Positions 53,711 through 63,433 of a stretch of 64,000 nucleotides of DNA are shown here, piece by piece. The stretch comes from Acinetobacter lwoffii (GTDB taxonomy: Bacteria > Pseudomonadota > Gammaproteobacteria > Pseudomonadales > Moraxellaceae): NCBI RefSeq assembly GCF_024129355.1, contig NZ_JAMXXP010000008.1, forward strand, positions 1-64,000, in the 5' to 3' direction. The position numbers and the translations under genes are program-made. How positions within the stretch are numbered: position 1 is the stretch's first letter; the number at the start of each line of letters is the position of its first letter. The notes under the pieces are model-generated. The model did not search any database and was not told where the DNA came from. It saw only the letters and a list, made by a program, of their open reading frames with translations.

Positions 53711-54826
53711 ATGATACCTTTTCTTGAGCTAAAAGCGATAAATGCTCAATACCGTGACAAACTTATAGCAGCTTGTACACAGGTCATTGATTCTGGTTGG
53801 TATATCTGTGGCAAAGAGTTAGAGGATTTTGAACGAAATTTTGCGAATTATTGTGGTACAGAGTATGCCATAGGGGTTGCCAATGGATTGGATGCTCTAA
53901 TTCTGACCCTGCGTGCATGGAAAGAACTGGGTAAACTGAATGAAGGCGATGAAGTGATCGTACCTTCAAATACCTATATTGCAAGTATTTTGGCAATTTC
54001 ACAGAATCATCTGAAACCGGTATTGGTCGAACCGGATATCCATACGTTCAATATTGATGTTAAAAAAATTGAAGCCGCGATTACCATCAAAACAAAGGCA
54101 ATTTTGCCTGTTCATTTATATGGACAGCTTGCTGCCATGCCAGAAATTATGGCGATTGCCAAGAAACATAATTTACTGGTTTTAGAGGATTCGGCACAAG
54201 CCCATGGCGCTGAAATCGAGGGTAAAAAAGCAGGGAATTGGGGAGATGCTTCAGGCTTCAGTTTTTATCCAGGAAAAAACCTGGGTGCGCTGGGTGATGC
54301 CGGGGCAATTACCACCAATGATGCTGAATTGGCCCATATGCTTAAGGCTATACGTAATTATGGCTCACATGAAAAATATAAAAATCTGGTCATGGGAGTA
54401 AATAGTCGCCTTGATGAAATTCAGGCGGCTATCCTGAATGTAAAACTGCCATTTTTAGATCAGGAAAACCAGCATCGTCGTCAGATTGCAGATCTCTATT
54501 TAAAAGAAATTCAGAATCCAGCCATTGTGCTTCCACTTAAAAATATAAATACCGCAACTGATATGCAGCATGTTTGGCATTTATTTGTGATCCAGACCAG
54601 ATATCGGGAGGAATTACAAAAATATTTGGCAGAGCATGGGGTACAGACATTGATTCATTATCCGATTCCGCCCCATAAGCAGCAAGCTTATAAAGCATGG
54701 AATAACTTAAACTTACCAATTTCAGAACAAATTCATGCGCAGGTCTTGAGCTTGCCGATAGGGCCTACTTTATCCATGGATGAAGCAAAGCAAGTTGTTC
54801 AGTTATGTAATGGTTTTCAAATATAG
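53711..54826 (+). CDS. dTDP-3-keto-6-deoxyhexose aminotransferase (FdtB/QdtB-like)
   Basis: A 371-residue PLP-dependent aminotransferase of the DegT/DnrJ/EryC1 family. Lys189 in [11 protein letters not shown] binds PLP. With RmlA, RmlB and the ketoisomerase it makes dTDP-Fuc3N or dTDP-Qui3N. ATG 53711 is chosen over a TTG at 53702 because it aligns with the family start IPFLELK. Its stop is directly followed by the ATG of wzx. Confidence 0.9.
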   Translation: MIPFLELKAINAQYRDKLIAACTQVIDSGWYICGKELEDFERNFANYCGTEYAIGVANGLDALILTLRAWKELGKLNEGDEVIVPSNTYIASILAISQNHLKPVLVEPDIHTFNIDVKKIEAAITIKTKAILPVHLYGQLAAMPEIMAIAKKHNLLVLEDSAQAHGAEIEGKKAGNWGDASGFSFYPGKNLGALGDAGAITTNDAELAHMLKAIRNYGSHEKYKNLVMGVNSRLDEIQAAILNVKLPFLDQENQHRRQIADLYLKEIQNPAIVLPLKNINTATDMQHVWHLFVIQTRYREELQKYLAEHGVQTLIHYPIPPHKQQAYKAWNNLNLPISEQIHAQVLSLPIGPTLSMDEAKQVVQLCNGFQI

Positions 54827-56086
54827 ATGAATTTACTTAAGACCAGTGTACTGAATGGGGTGGCGGTCCTGATTAAGACCATAACCCTGTTTGTACTGAA
54901 TAAAATTCTGGCTGTATATCTGGGGCCGACTGGATATGCAGCTTTAGGTCAATTCCAAAATTTTATTCAAATGGTGACTACTTTTGCGGGTAGTGCAATT
55001 AATACCGCAGTCATTAAATATACTGCTGAATATCATGAAGATGAAAGCAAACAACGTGCAATCTGGAAAACAGCAGGCAGTATTGTTTTTGTATTTAGTC
55101 TGATGTTCACATTTTTAATTTTAATTTTCCAAAGGCAGCTATCACTTTATATATTTCATACACTTGAATATCAAACAGTTTTTGTATGGTTTGCAGTATT
55201 TTTATTATTCTTTAATTTTAATACCCTGTTTTTAGCCATACTCAATGGCAAAAAAGAAATATTAAAGCTGGTACTTGCCAATATTGCGGGTAGTTTATTT
55301 GCGCTTATTGTTACGAGTATTTTAGCAATAAAATTACATTTATATGGTGCCTTGATTGCATTATCCATTTATCAATCTATTGCGTTTATAGTGACGTTAT
55401 TTCTGTGTTATCGAGCGGATTGGTTTAAGTTTTCCTCTCTGTTTGGAAAAATAGACTTAGAAATTACTAAAAAACTTAGTTCTTTTATCTGGATGGCATT
55501 GGTCAGTGCGATCTGTGTGCCTTTATCGCAAATCTTAATTCGAGCCTATTTAAGTCAGGAATTTGGCCTGGCGTATGCCGGTTACTGGGAAGCCATGATC
55601 CGTCTAAGCACCGTATACCTGATGCTGGTCACAACAACATTGGGAGTCTATTACTTACCGCGCTTGTCAGAACTCAAGATGATTGATGAAATTAAGAAAG
55701 AAGTTTATTTAGGCTATAAATTTCTTTTTCCACTGGCTGTGGCAGGCGGAGTAGTCATTTTTGTGCTGCGTGACTGGATTATCAATGTCTTATTCAGTCC
55801 ATCTTTCGCACCCATGCAAAGCCTGTTCTTTTGGCAAATGATGGGGGATGCACTAAAAATAGGAAGCTGGATACTGGCTTATTTGATGCTCAGTAAAGCA
55901 ATGACCAAACTGTACATCTCTACAGAGATTATATTTACCTTATCTCTTATTGCTTTGACCTATGTATGTACCCAGCTTTTTGGATTTGAAGGTGTTTCAA
56001 TAGCCCACCTCATAAACTATGGAATGTATTGGGTCGTCATCAGTTTTTTTATATTTAAATCATTAAGACAAAGAGAGATAATATGA
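54827..56086 (+). CDS. wzx: Wzx repeat-unit flippase
   Basis: A 419-residue inner-membrane protein with about twelve helices of the MOP/polysaccharide flippase group; the start LNGVAVLIKTITLFVLNKILAVYLGPTGYA is like WzxE-type flippases, which often occur with dTDP-amino sugars. It moves the lipid-linked repeat unit to the periplasm. Start adjoins the preceding stop; its end overlaps the next gene by four bases. Confidence 0.9.
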   Translation: MNLLKTSVLNGVAVLIKTITLFVLNKILAVYLGPTGYAALGQFQNFIQMVTTFAGSAINTAVIKYTAEYHEDESKQRAIWKTAGSIVFVFSLMFTFLILIFQRQLSLYIFHTLEYQTVFVWFAVFLLFFNFNTLFLAILNGKKEILKLVLANIAGSLFALIVTSILAIKLHLYGALIALSIYQSIAFIVTLFLCYRADWFKFSSLFGKIDLEITKKLSSFIWMALVSAICVPLSQILIRAYLSQEFGLAYAGYWEAMIRLSTVYLMLVTTTLGVYYLPRLSELKMIDEIKKEVYLGYKFLFPLAVAGGVVIFVLRDWIINVLFSPSFAPMQSLFFWQMMGDALKIGSWILAYLMLSKAMTKLYISTEIIFTLSLIALTYVCTQLFGFEGVSIAHLINYGMYWVVISFFIFKSLRQREII

Positions 56087-56970
56087 TAAATGGCCAAGCT
56101 TTAGTTTCTGTCATTATACCAAGTTATAATCATGAAAAATTTGTATGCGATAGTATTCAGAGTGTCATTAACCAGTCTTATCAGAATATTGAGTTAATTG
56201 TCATTGATGATGGATCTACAGATTCTTCAGTAGAAAAAATACAAGAACTGATTCCACGATGTGAAAAACGATTCACCCGGTTTGAATTTAGGCATCGACC
56301 GAATAAGGGCTTGAGTGCAACCTTGAATGAAGCCTTAGAATGGGCACAGGGAGAATATTTTTCTTCTCTCGCTTCTGATGATATAATCTTGGAAGATAAA
56401 ATAAAAATACAATCCGAATTTTTAAAGCATAACAAAAATTGTATTGCAGTGTTTGGAGGAATATCAGTTATTGATCATGATTCTAATCAGGTGAAAAATA
56501 GAATTAAAAAAAGAAAAAACTATAGTTTTGAACAAATTTTATTATTAGAACATGATTTGCCAGCCACGACACAACTGATTCGCTCAAAAGCTTTGAAAAA
56601 AATCGGTGGTTATGATGCTGAGGTAAAAATTGAAGACTGGTATATGTGGTTGCTTTTAGCACAAGAAGGGGAGTTATGTTATCTTCCCGTCCTGTTTGCT
56701 AAATACAGGCTACATGATAATAATATGCATAAGCAAACCTCTCTCATGCATGATTCAAGAATGATGATTTTAAATGAGTACCAAAATCATATACTTTTTA
56801 ATAAAGCAAAAAAAAGAGCGTTATGGATAAATGCGTTTGAATTAGGGTTAATATCCAAAAAGAAATCATTAGAAAAAATGCTAGGAATTTTGAGAGAATA
56901 TCCATCTGAAATTTTGACATATGATTTTTTCAGATTTTTTTACTGGTTATTCATTAAAAAAGAATTTTAA
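56083..56970 (+). CDS. Glycosyltransferase family 2
   Basis: A 295-residue GT-A enzyme. SVIIPSYNHEKF starts the nucleotide fold, DDGST is at 42-46 and the metal-binding SDD near residue 99; the C-terminal part is basic and may touch the membrane. Adds one sugar to the capsule repeat. Overlaps wzx by four bases. Sugar specificity unknown. Confidence 0.88.
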   Translation: MINGQALVSVIIPSYNHEKFVCDSIQSVINQSYQNIELIVIDDGSTDSSVEKIQELIPRCEKRFTRFEFRHRPNKGLSATLNEALEWAQGEYFSSLASDDIILEDKIKIQSEFLKHNKNCIAVFGGISVIDHDSNQVKNRIKKRKNYSFEQILLLEHDLPATTQLIRSKALKKIGGYDAEVKIEDWYMWLLLAQEGELCYLPVLFAKYRLHDNNMHKQTSLMHDSRMMILNEYQNHILFNKAKKRALWINAFELGLISKKKSLEKMLGILREYPSEILTYDFFRFFYWLFIKKEF

Positions 56971-57120
56971 TAAAAATTAAGTTTAATCAATATTATTAAT
57001 TTTAAAAAGGTATTAATATTTTTAAAAAATACTAAATCAAAAAAATAAAATTAATAATATGAAATATTAATCAGTTCTTTTGCTTTTTTAAAGCATCAGA
57101 TAATATAAAAGGAATGGATA

Positions 57121-58263
57121 ATGATTATTTTAAATGAAAGTAATTCAAAAAATAACATTATTTTTTTAAGTGATAGTAATATAAGAGATAAAGTGGTTGT
57201 ATATCTTGTATTGTTTTCATTTTTTTTATCTCAGTTTTATTTTTGGTCAAGTGGGGTTCCGCAGTTTAGTCACATTTTTATTATAGGGGCTATTTTATTA
57301 TTATTTAATAAAAGTTCTTCAATAAATATTGAATACTCTAATACAATTTTATTGTTTGTCGCATATGCAATTTGTGTGAATTTTTCCTGGTATTTAATCG
57401 TTCTAGATTCCAGTTATATGATGTCGACTGTTTACTGGATCTTTAATTTATTATTCTTTTTATTAATGATGAACCTGAATCAGGTTCAGATTAATTTTTT
57501 CCATGAAAAACTATTATTTCTTATTCCTTTCTCCTATGTCATTGAAATTATTATCTGGGCAAGTAACTTAGGTCGTTATGATTTTGACCCACGATACAAT
57601 GGTCTTTTTAATGATCCTAATCAAATGGCATTTTGGGTGCTCAGTACCTGTGCAATTTATTTATATATTTCTGGAAGCAACTTTAAAAAAATAGTCGTTT
57701 ATTTGTTAGCCTTATTTCTGATTTTATTGACCATGTCAAGATCTGCTTCTGTTGGCTTTTTAATGTTAACGCTAGGATTTATATTTAGCCAAAAAGGAGA
57801 ACTCAATAAAAGAATATTTGTATTCTTTGGGACCTTGGTTTTTTTTGGTGTTTTAAGCTACTTTTTATATAACATGGGGGCTTTTGATAATATTGTATTA
57901 CGATTTGTAGAAGGATTAGATCAAAGAGATAGCCAAGTAGAAGGACGCGGTCTTTTTAGTTTCTTTGATTATCCTCAATATTTGATTTTTGGGGCTGGGC
58001 AAGGTGCTCACTGGTTATATAACCCCACAGGCAATGAAATTCATTCAACTTGGTTAGGAATCTTGTTTTATTATGGAATTGTAGGCATATCCTTATTTTT
58101 AATATTTTTATATCAAATATTCAAGAAACTTTCACTTTCAAACAAAATAATATTATTAGGGCCAATGTTATATGGGTTTACCACTTATAGTGCAAGAACG
58201 CTTATTTTCTGGTTTTTATTGGCGGCTTTTTTACTATTTTCAAATAATAAGAAGGAAGAATAA
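57121..58263 (+). CDS. wzy: Wzy capsule polymerase
   Basis: A 380-residue inner-membrane protein with about ten to twelve helices and one large periplasmic loop near residues 275-330 (RFVEGLDQRDSQVEGRG ... HSTWLGILFYYGIVG), the O-antigen polymerase/ligase layout. It joins repeat units. AAAAGGA precedes the ATG. Assignment is by topology, loop pattern and place in the locus. A 150-bp AT-rich gap lies upstream with nothing recognisable. Confidence 0.85.
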   Translation: MIILNESNSKNNIIFLSDSNIRDKVVVYLVLFSFFLSQFYFWSSGVPQFSHIFIIGAILLLFNKSSSINIEYSNTILLFVAYAICVNFSWYLIVLDSSYMMSTVYWIFNLLFFLLMMNLNQVQINFFHEKLLFLIPFSYVIEIIIWASNLGRYDFDPRYNGLFNDPNQMAFWVLSTCAIYLYISGSNFKKIVVYLLALFLILLTMSRSASVGFLMLTLGFIFSQKGELNKRIFVFFGTLVFFGVLSYFLYNMGAFDNIVLRFVEGLDQRDSQVEGRGLFSFFDYPQYLIFGAGQGAHWLYNPTGNEIHSTWLGILFYYGIVGISLFLIFLYQIFKKLSLSNKIILLGPMLYGFTTYSARTLIFWFLLAAFLLFSNNKKEE

Positions 58264-58265
58264 AT

Positions 58266-59132
58266 ATGTATATTTCTATAGGAATTCCATTTTTTAATGC
58301 AGAAAAATACTTGGAAGATGCGATTAAGTCAGTACTGGCTCAAACTTTTAAAAACTGGGAGTTAATATTGGTAGATGATGGATCAACAGACCGGTCTTTA
58401 GAGATAGCCCAGTCATTTGTCGATCCTCGAATCCGTATCATTTCTGATGGGTACAATAGAAGATTGCCTTACCGCTTAAATCAGATTATTAATGAAGCAA
58501 AATATGACCTTATCGCACGTATGGATGCTGATGATTTAATGGCAGTAGACCGGCTGGAAAAACAGGTTAAAGTTTTGAATGAAAATCCAGAAATTGACTT
58601 AGTGGTAACCAGCTTATATTCCATTGGCAATAAAAATGAAATTTTAGGAAAAAGAATCTTTTCTAATCACCAAATGCAGCCCAAAGAAATTTTACAAGGT
58701 CTGACCAATTTATTACATCCTTCACTGCTTGCACGTAAGGCATGGTGTCAAAGAAATCTTTATCAAATCGATAACTGCTTAGCTGAAGATTATGAATTAT
58801 GGCTCTCGGCAGCGATAAAAAATGATTTTAATTATCTGGTTATGCAAGAACCCTTGTATTTTTATAGAGAAGTAGAAAATGTAAAAAAAGAAAAAATGAT
58901 TCGTGGTTATAATACCCAAATTAAAGTGATTAAAAAATATTATAAGAATACTATATCTGATATAGACAAAAATAAAATTATTTTAAAATTTCAAGTCAAA
59001 AAAATTGTAGTGAGAATATTAAATTTTCTGAATTTAATGCAAGTTCTACAAATACGTAGGATTACATCTGTCTCTGATCAGGATAAAGATTTTTATGCTT
59101 CACAATTAGAAATTATAGAGCGTATAAAGTAA
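58266..59132 (+). CDS. Glycosyltransferase family 2
   Basis: A 288-residue GT-A enzyme: ISIGIPFFNAEKYLEDAI, DDGST at 37-41, and the metal motif ARMDADD near residue 90. The closest look is to WaaE/SpsA-like transferases. AAGGAAG precedes the ATG. Overlaps the next gene by one base (TAATG). Sugar specificity unknown. Confidence 0.88.
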   Translation: MYISIGIPFFNAEKYLEDAIKSVLAQTFKNWELILVDDGSTDRSLEIAQSFVDPRIRIISDGYNRRLPYRLNQIINEAKYDLIARMDADDLMAVDRLEKQVKVLNENPEIDLVVTSLYSIGNKNEILGKRIFSNHQMQPKEILQGLTNLLHPSLLARKAWCQRNLYQIDNCLAEDYELWLSAAIKNDFNYLVMQEPLYFYREVENVKKEKMIRGYNTQIKVIKKYYKNTISDIDKNKIILKFQVKKIVVRILNFLNLMQVLQIRRITSVSDQDKDFYASQLEIIERIK

Positions 59133-60286
59133 TGATCTCTAAAAAAATTATTATTATTGGTACAACAGCATCTAATCTTTATGGCTTTCGTAAAGATTTC
59201 ATTTTGTCCTGTTTAGCCCAGAATTATCATGTTTATGCTTTCGTGTCTGAATATAGCAATGACTGGTTGGATAAAATAGAAAATTTAGGAGTTACTCTTG
59301 TAACCTATCAACTTAGTCGTGGAGGGTTAAATCCATTGGCTGATCTATATTCAACTTATCAGCTGACTCAGAAAATAAAGGAAATTCAACCTGATATTGT
59401 ATTTTCATATTCAACAAAACCCGTTATTTATGCAACTTTGGCTGCTTATAAGAATAAAGTTCCTTATATCTATGGCATGATTGAAGGCTTAGGCTCTCCT
59501 TTTACCATTCATAAAAATGGTCAAAGTTTGAAGGCTAAATTCATACGCTTTGTACAAATCTCTTTATATCGGCTTGCATTTCCATACTTAGATAAAATTA
59601 TTTTTCTAAATCGCGATGATCCTAAAGATCTCGTTCATCGTTATAATCTTCCGCATAAACAGAATGCAATTGAAGTTTTGGGACCTATTGGTCTTAATTT
59701 AAATGACTATTTTTATACGAAATGGGATGATCAAAAAAGATTATCTTTTATCTTTATTGCCAGGTTAATTGCTGAAAAGGGTATATTTGAATATTTAGAA
59801 GCTGCTAAAGTAATTAAAAAAAAATATCCTGACATAAAATTTAAAATTATAGGGGGACTAGATCCCGAAAACCCAACCGGCTTAAAGCAGACAGAATTAG
59901 ATCAATTGATAGAAACAGGAATTATAGAATATGCGGGCTTCGTTAAAGATGTAGATCAACGAATACGTGAGAGTGCGGTTTTTGTATTACCCTCCTATTA
60001 TAGAGAGGGGGTTCCTCGCAGTACACAAGAAGCGATGGCTATAGGTCGGCCAGTCATTACTACTAATGTACCAGGCTGCAATGAAACAGTAGTAGATGGA
60101 GTAACAGGTTTTTTGATTCCAAAATGGGATGTGGCTGCATTAGTAAAAAAGATGATTTATTTTATAGAGCATCCTGAACAAGTAAATAAGATGGGATATC
60201 AAGGATTTTTATATGCTAAAAAAAATTTTAATGCAGATTTGATCAATTATAGGTTATCCAAAATGCTAGGAATTGATAAGTCTTAA
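59132..60286 (+). CDS. Glycosyltransferase family 4
   Basis: A 384-residue GT-B enzyme. The N-terminal acceptor domain and the C-terminal donor domain are clear: FIARLIAEKGIFEYLEA and the EGVPRSTQEAMAIGRPVITT block with the Ex7E pair. Third glycosyltransferase of the locus. Sugar specificity unknown. Confidence 0.9.
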   Translation: MISKKIIIIGTTASNLYGFRKDFILSCLAQNYHVYAFVSEYSNDWLDKIENLGVTLVTYQLSRGGLNPLADLYSTYQLTQKIKEIQPDIVFSYSTKPVIYATLAAYKNKVPYIYGMIEGLGSPFTIHKNGQSLKAKFIRFVQISLYRLAFPYLDKIIFLNRDDPKDLVHRYNLPHKQNAIEVLGPIGLNLNDYFYTKWDDQKRLSFIFIARLIAEKGIFEYLEAAKVIKKKYPDIKFKIIGGLDPENPTGLKQTELDQLIETGIIEYAGFVKDVDQRIRESAVFVLPSYYREGVPRSTQEAMAIGRPVITTNVPGCNETVVDGVTGFLIPKWDVAALVKKMIYFIEHPEQVNKMGYQGFLYAKKNFNADLINYRLSKMLGIDKS

Positions 60287-60367
60287 GGTTTTTTTAATAA
60301 TTATTTTTAAAAAATATTATTTAGATTTTATACCTTATGAAAATTTATAATGATAAAGGAGATTACG

Positions 60368-61321
60368 GTGAAAGAAGCTGTAAGTTTTCAAATAAAAAAA
60401 TATGAAGATGCTGATAAAGAAGTATGGAATGATTTTTTATTAAACTGTAAAAATTATCATTTCATGTTTAATCGGAATTTTATGGACTACCATTCTGATC
60501 GATTTGAAGACTTTTCTTTAATGTTTAAAAATGATAAAGATAAAATCGTGGCTTTATTGCCTGGAAATATTAAAGATAATATTTTTTATAGTCATCAAGG
60601 CTTAACATTTGGTGGTTTTTTGATTGATAGGGATTGTCGTGCTATTGATATGTTAAGTCTTTTTTCTCAGTTAAAAGGTTTTTTAAAAGAAAATTATATT
60701 AAAAAAATTATATATAAATGCATACCTAATATTTATCATCATTATCCTGCTCAAGAGGATTTATATGCTTTATTTCTAAATGAAGCAAGGCTCTATCGTA
60801 GGGATATTAGTACTTCTATTAACTTACAGGAAAAAATTTACTATTCAAAATCTAAAAAATGGGCAATCAATAAAGCAAAAAAATCTGGATTAACTTATGA
60901 AGAAGTCGAACAGCCAAGCATAGTCTGGGAAGTTATTCGTGAAGTCTTAGGTCAACATCATCATCAAAAGCCAGTTCATAATGAAACGGAAATAGATTTA
61001 TTAAAAAGTAGATTCCCTAATAACATAAGGGCTTATAAATGTTGTTTTGAAAGTCAGATTGTTGCAGCAGCAGTGACTTTTGAAACTGAGAAAGTAGTCC
61101 ATTTACAGTATTTAGCCAGTAATGATAAGGGAAGGGAAGAAAGAGCCTTAGATATTCTAATCGATTTTTTAATCAATAAAAATATGCAGTCTACTAAGAT
61201 ATTTGATTTCGGTATCTCAAATGAAAAAGAAGGAAAGTTTTTAAATACAGGACTGATTAATCAAAAAGAAAGTTTTGGTGCTCGTGCGATTGTACATGAT
61301 TTTTATAGTATAGATATATAG
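60368..61321 (+). CDS. FemAB/CelD-like acyltransferase (GNAT fold)
   Basis: A 317-residue cytoplasmic protein that looks like the Acetyltransf_6 (CelD/FemAB-like) group: two tandem GNAT-like halves, with AAAVTFETEKVVHLQYLASN and a final DFGISNEKEGKFLNTGLINQKESFGAR block. Such proteins in glycan loci transfer acetyl or aminoacyl groups. The GTG at 60368 is chosen because AAGGAG (60356-60361) lies six bases ahead; the ATG at 60350 would place this site inside the gene. It may supply the N-acylation of the 3-amino sugar that the locus otherwise lacks; this is inference. Confidence 0.7.
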   Translation: MKEAVSFQIKKYEDADKEVWNDFLLNCKNYHFMFNRNFMDYHSDRFEDFSLMFKNDKDKIVALLPGNIKDNIFYSHQGLTFGGFLIDRDCRAIDMLSLFSQLKGFLKENYIKKIIYKCIPNIYHHYPAQEDLYALFLNEARLYRRDISTSINLQEKIYYSKSKKWAINKAKKSGLTYEEVEQPSIVWEVIREVLGQHHHQKPVHNETEIDLLKSRFPNNIRAYKCCFESQIVAAAVTFETEKVVHLQYLASNDKGREERALDILIDFLINKNMQSTKIFDFGISNEKEGKFLNTGLINQKESFGARAIVHDFYSIDI

Positions 61322-61375
61322 TGACCTAACTCATATAGAAATACCTCCACCTTGAAGCATAAATCAATACTTTAT

Positions 61376-61402
61376 AAGAGGTGAATTTTCTGCCTCTTTT
61401 TA
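61376..61402 (+). terminator. Possible terminator of the capsule sugar operon
   Basis: AAGAGG / CCTCTT with an eleven-base loop and T run, 55 bp behind the FemAB-like gene. The stem is short, so the call is weak. Confidence 0.45.
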
Positions 61403-61601
61403 TTTTTTTCTTTAGTGTTTCATACTGATAATAAACGCCATCAACATTCTAAAAATAAAGTAGTTTACTTTTAAAGCTGTCCAATTTTTTTGGATTTATC
61501 TCGTAGAAATATCAATAAGATTTTTATATAAATCTTAGATGTCATCTTGAATAAGATTCCTTCTTTTTACTTATCTGGCTTAGACTTGCTTAAAATTAAT
61601 T

Positions 61602-61627
61602 AATAAGGTGAATTAATTCACCTTATT
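61602..61627. promoter_or_regulatory. Perfect 26-bp palindrome upstream of itrA
   Basis: Thirteen bases AATAAGGTGAATT are followed directly by their reverse complement. With no loop it suits a dimeric regulator operator; as RNA it could also be a hairpin, but no T run follows at once. Confidence 0.5.
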
Positions 61628-61973
61628 TAAAACTATTTTACATTTTGTCACATATTTTTTAGTGTGAGGTGTGTTGTATTTAAAAAATAGATTTTTTTTC
61701 AATAAATAGTAACTTTCACAATTATTTATTAAATATATTAAAAGCTCATGAAAAGATATAATTTCTAAAGTGGTTTATTTAATTGAAATTTTCTTAAAGT
61801 CTTAATATCTCAATTAAGTGAAATATCATAGAACCTAGTTGTATGATTTTTTTAATAAAGAAAGATTAATCTATAATAAATTGTTAGTTGTTATTTTTTT
61901 GATAAACATATTTCTACTTTTAAAAAAATATAATTGTTATGATTGATAAATAGACATATTGAGGTGTTTATTA

Positions 61974-62897
61974 ATGGATCTAAAAAAAGAAAAAAATAAG
62001 ATCAAAAACGTTGAAGGAAGCAATATTGTAAGGCATAAGCCTTTATTTATTGAAAAAGATAATAGTTTATCAAATAAATATTCTAAAAATATACAGGGGC
62101 ATAAGAATGGAATAATACAATTTTCCTCAAAGAAGAATGGAGTTAATGAAACAGATAAGAAAAGCTCTTGGCATTATATGGATAAAAAGAATTTTAGTTT
62201 AAAAAAATCTTTATTTCCTCATGTTCATTTTTATTCTTTTTCTAATATTTTTACTAAAGAAAAATTATCTAAAAGAATAGTAGATATAGTTATTGCACTA
62301 ATAGCTTTATTAGTATTGTTTCCAGTTTTTATCATTATGAGCTATAAAGTGCGGAAAAATTTAGGCTCCCCCATTTTCTTTTACCAAGAACGCCCGGGTA
62401 AAAATGGTAAATTATTTAAAATGATTAAGTTCCGCTCTATGAGAAATGCAGTAGATAAAGATGGCAATCTTTTGCCTGATAAATTTCGTATCACATCATT
62501 TGGACAGAAGATACGTTCAACCAGCTTAGACGAAATGCCTCAACTGATTAATGTTTTAAAAGGAGATATGAGTATTGTTGGGCCTCGCCCTCAAATGAAA
62601 GAATTTCTAGAACATTATACAGATGAACAAATGCGACGCCATGAGGTAAAACCGGGTATGACAGGGCTTGCTCAGGTGAGTGGACGCAACAATTTATCTT
62701 GGGAAGAAAAATTTGAATTAGATGTGCAATATGTTGAACAGTATAATATTTGGTTTGATTTTAAAATTATGTTCAAAACTGCTAAGGTAATGCTAAGCCA
62801 AGAGGGAATTAATGCTCCTGATCAGGAAGTGGGTGCTGCGCGGTTTTCAAAAAAAAGTATTCATGACACTAGCTTATTTACAAAAGAGGTGAAATAA
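61974..62897 (+). CDS. itrA: Initiating sugar-phosphate transferase (ItrA-like) with N-terminal extension
   Basis: A 307-residue enzyme that starts the repeat unit by moving a sugar-1-phosphate to undecaprenyl phosphate. The catalytic domain begins near residue 98 (KRIVDIVIALIALLVLFPVF membrane hairpin) with KFRSM, DEMPQ and GPRPQ motifs of the monotopic phosphoglycosyl transferases. Usual ItrA proteins are about 200 residues; here about 95 polar Lys/Asn/Ser-rich residues precede the domain. GAGGTG at 61961-61966, seven bases before ATG 61974, shows that the extension is translated. Confidence 0.88.
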   Translation: MDLKKEKNKIKNVEGSNIVRHKPLFIEKDNSLSNKYSKNIQGHKNGIIQFSSKKNGVNETDKKSSWHYMDKKNFSLKKSLFPHVHFYSFSNIFTKEKLSKRIVDIVIALIALLVLFPVFIIMSYKVRKNLGSPIFFYQERPGKNGKLFKMIKFRSMRNAVDKDGNLLPDKFRITSFGQKIRSTSLDEMPQLINVLKGDMSIVGPRPQMKEFLEHYTDEQMRRHEVKPGMTGLAQVSGRNNLSWEEKFELDVQYVEQYNIWFDFKIMFKTAKVMLSQEGINAPDQEVGAARFSKKSIHDTSLFTKEVK

Positions 62898-63433
62898 CAC
62901 CAAGCATGGATAAATAAGACTTTCACGAAAGCTAAATGCGGAGTACTGCAAGATTATATCTAAACTATTAATTTTGAGCATAAGCGAGTATTAGCATAAT
63001 GTACCTATGCCTTCCAGCTACAGGTATCGAATGAGATACGAGTGAAAAACTGAATATTAGATTGACAGTTCCACAAAAAATACTAAGTGTATGACAAGTG
63101 GTTTGAGAGCAATGTGACATTCAGGTTAGAAAATTGATGCTGACGCAAGTGATTAAAAAAAGTATAGCCAGTCCTAAGCTACTGAGCCATATATGAGTTG
63201 ATAAGTATGTTGATTATTGCTCCCTCTCTCATCAGTAGCTGATTTATCAGCGGGCTGGGGTCAATCACTTTTAAAGACTGGTTCAGTCGGTGTAGGGCAG
63301 TTCCAGCCATTATTGGATACTTAATAAAAAACCAGCAAGTGCTGGTTTTTTATTTTCAGTTTCATCAGTCTCAAATTTTGGGAGATATGGTAGAGTTGTG
63401 GCTATCACCAGCACTTGAGTGTTGAATTAGGTC
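62898..63433. other. Gene-free region at the end of the sugar operon
   Basis: 536 bp without an intact gene. The last 108 bp before the terminator (63214-63324) stay open and read like a protein tail (ADLSAGWGQSLLKTG), so part may be a relic of a deleted gene. I could not identify it. Confidence 0.4.
63326..63352. terminator. Terminator between itrA side and Wzi-like gene
   Basis: AAAAACCAGC / GCTGGTTTTT around AAGT, with A and T runs on both sides; bidirectional between convergent transcripts. Nearly identical to the terminator at 45563. Confidence 0.88.

Larger units (their letters stand above)
61322..61973 (+). other. AT-rich intergenic region before itrA
   Basis: 652 bp without a credible gene. 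Near the left end AAGAGG ... CCTCTT (61376-61398) with a following T run is a possible terminator. A perfect 26-bp palindrome lies at 61602-61627. The right end should hold the itrA promoter. Confidence 0.5.
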
